Origin: Meandrina meandrites
Taxonomy: Eukaryota; Cnidaria; Anthozoa; Scleractinia; Meandrinidae
Length of the DNA stretch: 64,000 bases
Assembly: GCA_963693305.1 (NCBI GenBank)
Contig: OY855903.1
Span: 34,064,751 to 34,128,750, forward strand
Direction: 5' to 3'
Shown here: in pieces, positions 56,501 to 64,000 of the stretch
How positions within the stretch are numbered: the stretch's first letter is position 1
How the letters are laid out: every line of letters begins with the position of its first letter
Position numbers and translations under genes: made by a program
The notes under the pieces: model-generated
The model's database searches: none
What the model was told of the DNA's origin: nothing
What the model saw: only the letters and a program-made list of their open reading frames with translations

Positions 56501-57227
56501 GGGCCCATTTTCAGTTCCATTCAAAGATAGCACAATTGTGGAATGGTCGGATTTAAGCGATGGAATGACATCAACATTATCAATATACTCCTGCATACCA
56601 CTGCTTACTAGCCAGTAGTCCAGCCTCCTCTGGGTTTCTAATCCTCCATATATCAACTAAATCATTGATAATACATATGTTTTCTATTGTCTTAACTGAT
56701 TCTTTTTGTTTTGGATTTCCGCCATTACCATCCAAATCGGGGTCAAAAATTGCGTTAAAATCCCCACCAATTACAATATTACAATCGTCCTCTAAACAAA
56801 AATTGTCCAGTTCTTCTCCAATTTCTTCAAAAAAGGTTAATTGCTCGTTTGTTTTGTTTGGGGCATACAGGTTGACAAAAAGAAAGGGATAATCTTGAAC
56901 CTTTGGTTCAATAAAGATAAAACGCCCATCTTTGTCAATTTTTGAGGATTTCAGTTCGTATTCCAAGTTATTTTTAATAAGAATGAGGACGCCCTTACTA
57001 TGAACCGTACCATGAGAGAAAAACGTTTCTCCTTTCCATTGAGATTTCCAAATATTTTCCACCTCAGGAGTGCTATACGATTCTTGCAAAAAACAAATAT
57101 CCACATTATTTTTCATTAACCACCCAAACAATGCCTTCCGTTTCTCAAAAGACCGAATCCCCCGAGCATTTAAAGACAATAACTTAAAGTTAATATTTTT
57201 TGGAGCCATATTTAAGTGATAATCCAT
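53574..57227 (-). pseudogene. L1 ORF2, copy C (APE, RT with FADN, Cys domain)
   Basis: The endonuclease starts at 57227 (LSLNARGI, FLQESY, HGTVHSKGV, GGDFNAIF) and breaks near 56590. The RT region continues in several frames (56465-56238, 56228-55575, 55526-55188): NKTPGNDGLTVEFY, NWRPISLINVD, VAIDFEKAFDSL, GRGVRQGDPLS. In the 55139-53574 segment the catalytic box reads FADN (55130-55119) in place of FADD, so the second metal-binding Asp is lost. The Cys domain CVFCNEEEESLEHLLYFC lies near 53820. Confidence 0.88.
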
Positions 57228-57687
57228 TCAAAAACCAAAAAGACAACAACATGAAAAACAAAACACTGAAAACTGGAAAACATATTCAAAAGCAGCCAGA
57301 AAATACTGCTTTGCTGCTGTGGATCGAATCGAGAAAAGTAGCTGGAACACCGAACGGACTTACTCAAGAAAGAAGACAACAAATTCCTATTTCTTAAAAG
57401 GCCGTGGAACAAAATTATGGTAATTACGGCCTTTGGGATTTGGGACAACAGCAAGCAGAAAATGGAATTTGAATAAGCTCTTCTTGCTCCCGAAAAAACA
57501 TTACAAAAAAAAAAAGAAAAAATAATAACAAACGCGGATTTTTTAAGTTTAAGTTAACCTCTAAAACGATACACAAAGACTATTTTTAGTAAGCGAGATA
57601 GAACTAGACTGCTAAATAAATTTCCATCTTGACGCGGCCTTACATTATCAAATACATCGTGTCCTGAGTAATAATGTACACAGTTAC

Positions 57688-58389
57688 TTACATCGGAACA
57701 AATTGTCCATTAATATAGAGTTTATCCGGCTTGCGCCTGCTGAAATAACCAGTCTTCCCTTTGTCCCTTGCCTGCTTTAGCTTGGGCCATTGTGCCTTTC
57801 TTCTATCACGGATCTCTTTTGGTAGATCTACAAGCACCTTGATACTCAGCGAGCCGCTCATTTCCCTTGCTTTATTAAAGATAAATTCTCTATCCTGGAA
57901 CCGCAGGAAGCGAGCAATTACAGGTCTCACCTCGCTAGATTTCTTTCCTATCCTACGGATTCTTTGAAACTTAATTCGCCTCACATCTTCAATGCCGAGC
58001 TCTTCCTCTAGGAGTTTGTATATCACTTCCCTCGTATCTTCTTCGTCTACCATCGATTCTGGAACTCCAAGAAAGCGAAGGTTTTCACGTCGATTGTAAA
58101 CCTCTTGGTACATGATTTGGTCTTCTAGGATTTTAATTCTTTTCAAGAGCTTTGTTTCGTTTCTTTGCAACTCCTCAACTTCACTATTTAGAAAGGATAC
58201 TCCTTTGTCCATCGTAACGACATTCTCTTTAAGTTGCTTGGCGTCTTCTTGCACTTTTCCTACAACATTCTCGAGCTTTTTAACCGTGGTTTGTAACTGG
58301 TTAACTGTCTCAATAGCCATTTCTACTTTGGTTTCGAGTCCTTCTAGTTTAGACAGAATGAGCTTCAATTGTTTGGTAATTTCTTCCAT
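57688..58389 (-). CDS. L1 ORF1 protein, copy C
   Basis: 233 codons from ATG 58389. It has a long coiled coil (about residues 5-95), the RRM start YNRRENLRFLGVPES, then RPVIARFLRFQDRE and the C-terminal KLKQARDKGKTGYFSRRKPD. It matches copy A motif for motif but is shorter at the N-terminus; an upstream stretch (to about 58514) is open in another frame and could be the original N-terminus after a frameshift. Confidence 0.8.
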   Translation of the reverse strand: MEEITKQLKLILSKLEGLETKVEMAIETVNQLQTTVKKLENVVGKVQEDAKQLKENVVTMDKGVSFLNSEVEELQRNETKLLKRIKILEDQIMYQEVYNRRENLRFLGVPESMVDEEDTREVIYKLLEEELGIEDVRRIKFQRIRRIGKKSSEVRPVIARFLRFQDREFIFNKAREMSGSLSIKVLVDLPKEIRDRRKAQWPKLKQARDKGKTGYFSRRKPDKLYINGQFVPM

Positions 58390-58538
58390 AGTGCTTGTTG
58401 CTCCGAGGGCTTTGTTTTCTTAACAGTTGTCCGTAATGGCGGCTTCTCGCTTATCGTCAGCGATGGTGTTTTCGTTACAAATTTTCTTTCCGTCTGGCGA
58501 AGAAACACGTCCTCACATGTCGAGTGCTCGACCTGGTC

Positions 58539-59080
58539 GACTATGTGGTTTTATTATTTTTTGTTTATTTAGTTTTGAGCGGGGTATATTTTGGATAAGT
58601 TTTGATTTTGTTTATAGAGAGTTCCTTAGTTTCTATGCTAAAAGAAATACTTAAACATAGGTAGGTTTGCTTTGGTGTTTTCAGTTTAGAAATTGAAATT
58701 TTGTTTCGGACATATAGGTAACGTATGTAGGCTATTTATAACGAATGAAACAAGAAACCAACTAGCCAGAGAGCATGCATATGAATGCCTCATTAGATTA
58801 ACTGAATGGATGTCTAATATGAGCATTGTGTCACATTCTAATGACTGTCTGGGGAGTTGATTTTAACTAGAAGAAACTGTTGGGTTTGTTTAAGGGTTCA
58901 CTGTGGGTCTGTTTTAAACTAGTGTACAGTATTAATTTGGCTAATAAAACTACCCTGTTTAAAGTAATGGAATTGGTTCTGTGTTGTTGTTCGGGATTAT
59001 GTGATTGACCATTCCCAGGACAATTTTGGTTAGGAGACCTTGGGACCTGAAGAGATATAGAATCGGGTGTAGCCGTGCTC
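58539..59080. repeat. Third unit of the 456-bp repeat and flank
   Basis: Contains the diverged unit described for 52550-53221 (about 58700-58850). The rest to 59080 is non-coding. Confidence 0.5.
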
Positions 59081-59107
59081 CTGAAGAAGGCCGTTAGGCC
59101 GAAACGT
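59081..59107 (+). ncRNA. Hammerhead-ribozyme-like core, plus strand
   Basis: CTGAAGA, then GGCC-GTTA-GGCC (stem II), then GAAAC and GTT. CTGAAGA fits the CUGANGA core because position 7 is free. One extra A separates the core from stem II compared with canonical hammerheads. Penelope-like elements are known to carry such motifs in their terminal repeats. Confidence 0.5.
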
Positions 59108-59157
59108 TGAGCATTAAAAGCCCTGAAGGTTACAACTGGAGTTGGAGATTATTGTAT

Positions 59158-59304
<147 letters not shown>

Positions 59305-59440
59305 AGAAGGATTCGTAGTCCAAACCTCGAGTAATGAAATTTGTAGGCAGTTGTGGAAAACGAGGACGGACAACTTCGAGCGAAAACAAATATATATACA
59401 GTAAAAAATCTAAAAAAAGTTTAAAAATTTAATAAAAATA

Positions 59441-59467
59441 GACGTTTCGGTCAAAGACCTTCATCAG
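59441..59467 (-). ncRNA. Hammerhead-ribozyme-like core, minus strand
   Basis: Read on the minus strand: CTGATGA, then GGTC-TTT-GACC (stem II), GAAAC and the cleavage-type GTC. One extra A lies between CTGATGA and stem II, as at 59081. Confidence 0.55.
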
Positions 59468-60015
59468 TTGCAGTGCAAGTGAATAATAAATCACAATATC
59501 CTTAAATAAGTTTACAGTATAAAAAATGACATAATATTACAAAGATGATTACATAACAGGGCGTGGTAACACATGAAAACGGAAAAAATAACCAATGATA
59601 AACAATCGGTGATTACTAAGCGAGATACTATGACAATGCGGTACAAAACTCAAGAAACACAAACCAAATAAGAATAAATAATCGAATACAATACAAATAA
59701 GATTAATGTTAAAAAAGTAACGTGATTCGTCGAGTTAGCTGAAAGTGTGAAGGGACCCGCGTGTAAAATATTCAACATTCAAAAAAGGCGGTCCCAGGTA
59801 ACACTTGTGACAAAATCCCCAAGCAAAGCCCGTGAAACTATGCCGCAGCAAGGCACAACAGGCGCCCTGAACAGGGCCCTTAAACAACAATGTAATAAAT
59901 TCCCCGGTGGGGGCCCCTGAGAAAACCAAGCGCTAACAAAGCTAACAAGATCCAAGGTCAGGGCCTTTGAACAACTAAACCAAGAAAACCGCCAAATTTG
60001 CACGTTATTTTTGCG

Positions 60016-60830
60016 CTAATTGTAGTTTATTCTTTTTTTCGAGTGGAATTCCTGACGTTTATTCAAGCCAAAGGGTGCCAGAGAGAACAACTGTGCACTC
60101 CAATATGCCTCTTTAGTGATTAAAAGCTTTTCGATGTTGCTAGAATTGTCTGCATTTATCTGCACTTGATCAATACACTGGAAAGAAAAGTCGTTTAAGT
60201 CGTGCGGTGTTCTGTTGAAATGCACCGCTACCTCACAAGTCTTTTTCTTGGTCAGCATAGCAGACTTGTGGTTACGAAATCTAACTCTAAAATCTGTTGT
60301 TGTAGAGCCAATGTATTGTAAATTACATTTCTTGCACGAAGCCAAATAAATGACATTTTTTGAATCACAAGAAAGTTTCGATCGTATCTTATAGCTCTTG
60401 CCTGTTTGAAAACTCTGGAAAGAAGTTGATTCGACAGAGATTGCATCTTGTTCTTTTCCATTTAAAGCAACCCTTAACCTCAACAACCTCTTCAACTTCA
60501 GTGTTAGAGCCATAACGAGATGGCGCTAACAACTCCTTAAGGTTTTTAGATCTTCGAAAAGAGGCTATGATGGAATTTGGCGGGAAAAGTTCTTTTAGTT
60601 TGGGGTTGGATTCCAAAATACCTAGGTGTTTTCTGATGATGCGACCAACATCAGGTAAATTTGGATTAAATGTTGTTACAAATGGAAACAATTTCTTCTC
60701 AGCTTTGACACGAGTTCTAAGTAGATCGATTCTAGATGTAGTTGAGGCTTTAGAAAATTGATCTTCCACTAGTTTTGTGGGATAACCCTGATTGACTAGA
60801 TAACCCTTATATTCAGTTGTTCTCTCGGCA
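60016..60830 (-). pseudogene. Penelope-like RT C-terminus and GIY-YIG endonuclease
   Basis: The N-terminal part (to about 60430) has EYKGYLVNQGYPTKLVE, then KLFPFVTTFNPNLPDVGRII and ELFPPNSIIASFRRSKNLKE, the segment that follows the RT in Penelope-like proteins. A frameshift near 60430-60500 leads to the endonuclease: SKNVIYLASCKKCNLQYIG with the paired GIY/YIG-type motifs, RVRFRNHKS with the catalytic Arg, and a later Glu (NIEKLLITKEAYW). It would nick target DNA. The RT palm itself is missing. Confidence 0.82.
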
Positions 60831-60860
60831 AGAAAGCAGCACAAGCAGCACGTGTCTGGG

Positions 60861-61242
60861 ACAAACTGCCCAGATACCAAACCATTGTACTTTTCTTATG
60901 AACTGCTTGGATAACAATGTTATCCCGGCTGGTTTTAGTTTGAATTTTAATTTGGCACTTAACGTCGATGATGTTGACCTCGTGAAGCTTTGTAAGCTTT
61001 CACTCCAACGAACGTCAAGGGAACTTTGCGATGCAGTCTTACAAGCCTCGCGGAAGAAAGTCGATTGTCTACAACAGGAGCTCCAATCCTGTAGGGAACA
61101 AATCTTCTCAGCCATTAATTCTGGCTCTGCGAACTATATCTGGAATGGCCTGAAAATGGAAAACTTCAACCTACTTCGCATTTTGAAAGAACGCGAGCAA
61201 AGAAAGATGTTATGTGCATACATACAAAAGATAACCTATTAA
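60861..61242 (+). pseudogene. Penelope-like RT N-terminal region, opposite orientation
   Basis: CTFLMNCLDNNVIPAGFSL, followed by SRELCDAVLQASRKKVDCLQ and a helical tail to the stop, resembles the N-terminal region of Penelope-like proteins. It is on the plus strand, directly abutting the minus-strand 3' part. This fits a 5' inversion of one insertion or two head-to-head copies. Recognised by pattern only. Confidence 0.5.
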
Positions 61243-61440
61243 CCTGCATGTTTCAAACCACTTGGTACCAACTGGCTGGGATCTACGTGCAGTTGTCTTT
61301 AAGTATGGTATGAAAACTAGTTTTTCAGCTAAGGATTGGTAGGGTACCTTTCTTTCGATGGCCCTCTCCATCCTTGTCGCTGCTTCTGCGAGGATCTCGT
61401 CGTCGTATGTTACCTCTATGTCATCCGATCTTTCAACCAT
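61210..61440 (-). other. Hypothetical ORF, 76 codons
   Basis: An ATG-started, charged frame (IEVTYDDEILAEAATRMERAI) of non-random look. I recognise no domain. It could be an exon of an unrecognised element or gene. Confidence 0.25.
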
Positions 61441-61442
61441 AA

Positions 61443-62044
61443 TTCTGCATTTTGGGAGTCACAGTTTGAGGGCAAAATGGTATGTTAGCTTATTTGATTG
61501 TATAATAGTTTTTAGAGTAATTTGGTTTGGGTGTTTCAAGAAATTAATGTCTTACCATTCAGTGAAAAATGTCCTCTTTTGCTTGTCGGATGAAGGTTGT
61601 ATGGCGCATCGGGTACAACATCTGGATGGTTTTTAATTTTGCATGTAGCACGAGAGGGCTTACAAGAATTTGAAAGGTTTTTTGGTTAAAAGCTTGTGCT
61701 TGAAATAATTCGAAATTGATAGGCGAAGTTTAGGAGATTTGTTTATACCATGTAAACTTGTCACTTGATTACCAACCGTCCTAAAGGAATATGAAAAGTC
61801 GTTTTAAGTTGATAAGTTTAATCCATGTTTTGTCATTTTGCCTGAAAAGATTCAAGTGGTTTGCTAATTTGAATTAAAGTCGGAGTTGAATGGCGAAGAT
61901 ATTATCCCGTTATTTCAGTCCTTTGATTTTGAATATAAGGCGACATTTGGTTGGGTTTTGTAACCGGCATCTATATTTGAAATTGACACCTTTTTGTAGG
62001 TGCGCAGATTTCATTTTGTTTTGTTTACGCAACAAACCCGCGAG
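61443..62044. other. Non-coding stretch
   Basis: AT-rich; no gene, repeat or element recognised. Confidence 0.35.
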
Positions 62045-62326
62045 ATGGCTTCGGATGTACCTTCTTTTGAACCGGTCATTATGTGCAAAAAATGCATCAG
62101 GAAATTCAGAGGCATCACTGGCCAGTTGCGTCGAGAGCTGTATTCTATCAGTGTCTTGTACGACGAACTGTCAATGTGTTCTCTGGAACTTTATAAGTTA
62201 AATTACAGCAATGACGAAGAGATAATCTTTGAGGCTGGCAAGATGCTATCTAATAGTTCTTTGATAGAGTTCGCAGGAAGTAGTTCACCTTTTATTTTTT
62301 CGTTTCTATTAGGAGTTATCGATTAG
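62045..62326 (+). other. Hypothetical ORF, 93 codons
   Basis: ATG at 62045 after GCGAG. The frame contains a CxxC pair (VIMCKKCIRKFRG) and a helical, Leu-rich body (QLRRELYSISVLYDELSMCSLELYKL). No family recognised. It precedes the L1 copy D fragment by about 270 bp, but I cannot link the two. Confidence 0.3.
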
Positions 62327-62592
62327 CACATTCCTAAGTTCTTTTTTGAATTTCGAGTTAAACAAAAGTCTAACACTTGATCTCGTCCAAGCGTAGTTTT
62401 AACAGTTTGATTATTCACACTGGCTATGTTCTTCATCTCGTTTCCTTTGTTATGTTATGTATGTTATTCTATGTTTATTCACTATGCAATTAACAAAATC
62501 GGGAATGCGTTAATTGTTCTGGTAACAGTGACCCTTCTGGGAATAACAGCTACTGTTTTTGACCTTTTTCTACAAAATGTATGCAAATTTCA

Positions 62593-63545
62593 ATGGATTT
62601 TAACAACCTAAAGTTTAAAACTCTCTCGCTAAACGTTCGGGGTATCCGTGTGTTTGAGAAACGTAAGTCCATTTTCAACTAGCTTACTAACCAAAATTCA
62701 GACATCTGCTTTCTACAAGAAACTTACAGCTCTAAAGAGATTGAAAGTCAGTGGAAAAAGCAGTGGTCCGGAGAAGTTTACTTCGCTCATGGCTCTAACC
62801 ATAGTCGTGGGGTCGCCATCCTTATACGTAAATCACTTGACTTCAAATTGAAATCAATTTGAGCGGATGAGGAAGGGAGGTACCTTATTCTAGAGACAAT
62901 TCAAGATGTTTCATTCCTTCTGGTGAATATTTATGCTCCCAATACCACCACTAAACATTCATTGTTTTTCCAAACATTGTCTGAGCTTATCTGCGATCAG
63001 GGATACAAAGACTCTGACTACAAAATTATATTAGGAGGGGATTTAAACGTAACTATGAATCCAAACCTAGATTGTTCGGGTGGAAACCCTGTGTTAAAAG
63101 ACTCAGTTAAGTGTGTGGAGAACATTATGATGAATTATGATTTAGTCGACATCTGGAGAATCCGTAATCTCAATAGTGAGAAATTTTCTTGGAGACAAAA
63201 AGCCGAATTATTCAAAGACGCCTTGATTATTGGCTCATTAGCGATTTGTTACAAGATGATGTATCTAAAGTCGACATAGTGACAGCTATAAGAACGGATC
63301 ACCATGCAATAATTTTAGAAATTGACAGTCTGGATGATCAGCAGCAAGGCCCATCTTTCTGCAAGTTCAATAACAGTCTCTTGGATGACGCTCTTTTCGT
63401 TGAGCGTTTACGCGTAAACTTTCCTAAGTGGCTAGACAAAATTAATTTCTGCGATGATTTAAGAATTAAATGGGACTGGATGAAATACAAAATTCGCGAA
63501 GTATATCGTATAGCAAACTGAAATCTAAGGAAAGGAGAAATAGAA
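62593..63545 (+). pseudogene. L1/Tx1-like LINE copy D, ORF2 endonuclease fragment
   Basis: From ATG 62593: FKTLSLNVRGIRVFEKRKSI, then a TAG at 62680-62682, FLQETYSSKEIESQWKK, HGSNHSRGVAIL, a TGA at 62860-62862, FLLVNIYAPN, LGGDLNVTMNPNL. A frameshift near 63210 leads to RRLDYWLIS and IRTDHHAI, the terminal catalytic SDH-type motif with Thr for Ser. The fragment ends about 63545, before the RT. It is closest in layout to copies A and C. Confidence 0.85.
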
Positions 63546-64000
63546 TTGAAGGCGTGAGGGCAAGATGCGCACATTAAGTTTTTGGCTAAATTGAACATTG
63601 TCAAAACAACTCCAAATTTCGCATGCGAGTTTGTTTACGTGTGTTAAACACTGTCCTGTATTTTTCCCCGCTGTTGTCTGCCTTGTTTCCAAAAAATTAC
63701 GCATGCAAAAACTGGACTTTGACGAAAGAAACCTTTTGTTCCCCGAAACAATGAAATCAGCGAAGTTGAACCGATTACTGTTTTAACTCTACAAACATTA
63801 ACCCTAGGGGTTAGGGTAAGGTTAGGTTAGGTTAGGGTTAGGGTTATCCTAGCAAAAATAAAGAAATCTCTTCTTTTGAATTGCATGGCATGAGTCGGTA
63901 TCTAAATATAGTCAAGGATTAGTGTCTAGAGAGTGAACGTTTTGCAATCCGTGAAAAAAGAAAATACTATTATGGTATATGAAAAAGACTTTCTCAGGCA
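63546..64000. other. Non-coding right flank
   Basis: No gene recognised apart from the telomere-like repeat below. Confidence 0.35.
63797..63848 (+). repeat. Interstitial telomere-like repeats
   Basis: Runs of GGTTAG and TTAGGG with slips (AACCCTAGGGGTTAGGG, then GGTTAGGTTAGGTTAGGG). Only about 50 bp, so this is an internal relic and not a chromosome end. Confidence 0.75.

Larger units (their letters stand above)
53222..58538 (-). mobile_element. L1/Tx1-like LINE copy C, near full length, decayed
   Basis: Minus-strand ORF1 (58389-57688) and ORF2 (57227-53574). Its ends fall near T-rich sequence at 53222 and before GACTAT-type text at 58539, where the interrupted tandem repeat resumes. A degenerate duplication GACTAT...TTTTATTATTTTTT on both sides may be the target duplication. 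It has several stops and frameshifts. Confidence 0.8.
59400..60860 (-). mobile_element. Penelope-like element fragment, 3' part
   Basis: Minus strand: the end of the RT (from about 60830), a GIY-YIG endonuclease (to 60016), a non-coding tail and a hammerhead-like core at 59467-59441. This order, RT then GIY-YIG then ribozyme-bearing terminus, is characteristic of Penelope-like elements. Confidence 0.75.

Noticed and set aside
62426..62611. 61-codon hydrophobic ORF upstream of L1 copy D
   Set aside because: AT-rich, membrane-like by composition only, with no support.

Overview
The window looks like gene-poor, AT-rich intergenic DNA from a marine invertebrate, most likely an anthozoan cnidarian such as a coral or sea anemone. 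That is an inference from the transposon families present: BEL, Gypsy with a MYND finger, DIRS-type tyrosine-recombinase elements, L1/Tx1-like LINEs, a CR1-like LINE with an SGNH esterase, Penelope-like elements, Harbingers, a SWIM transposase and a tRNA-derived SINE. There is no operon structure, rRNA gene, CRISPR array or functional tRNA gene. The only candidate host gene is a small single-exon DM-domain-like ORF (615-890). Nearly every other coding segment belongs to a mobile element.

Layout, left to right. 1-5030: the DM-like ORF, then a CR1-like LINE on the minus strand (SGNH-esterase ORF1, endonuclease, partial RT) with a short MITE-like repeat at each end. 6810-15832: a Harbinger transposon whose transposase exon is split by a BEL retrotransposon (6858-12813) with 160-bp LTRs and a 5-bp target duplication; its convergent second gene ends in a 5'-truncated LINE. 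18466-20249: a decayed SWIM/MULE-type transposase. 20531-22000: a pogo-like MITE and degenerate tandem repeats. 22159-34416: a decayed Gypsy element with a MYND finger between gag and protease, its gag interrupted by a full-length L1/Tx1-like LINE (22932-28374) bounded by a perfect 10-bp duplication. 34420-35210: a decayed DEDDh exonuclease. 35281-43056: a minus-strand DIRS-type element with split direct repeats, an intact spliced gag whose 2.4-kb intron is mostly a minisatellite, an RT/RNase H ORF, and a zinc-ribbon plus tyrosine-recombinase ORF. 43266-45215: a 5'-truncated L1.

46346-51641 is a three-level nest. An element with TA-flanked inverted repeats holds a tRNA-derived SINE, and the SINE is split by a 4.5-kb Harbinger (46606-51152). 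That Harbinger has matching terminal repeats, a CTG target duplication, a three-exon transposase that reads open when spliced (337 codons), and a convergent Myb/SANT-like gene with a single stop. 52140-58538 holds another Harbinger fragment and an L1 copy (FADN instead of FADD) inserted in about 456-bp tandem repeats. 59081-61242 has Penelope-like fragments in opposite orientation, two hammerhead-like cores and a long (TA)n. 62593-63545 is an L1 endonuclease fragment, followed by interstitial telomere-like repeats near 63800.

The genes work together only within each element: gag, protease, RT, RNase H and integrase or recombinase for the LTR and DIRS elements, ORF1 and ORF2 for LINEs, and transposase plus Myb/MADF partner for Harbingers. 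Most copies are inactivated. The least damaged are the Harbinger at 46606-51152, the L1 at 22932-28374 (one frameshift) and the DIRS gag.
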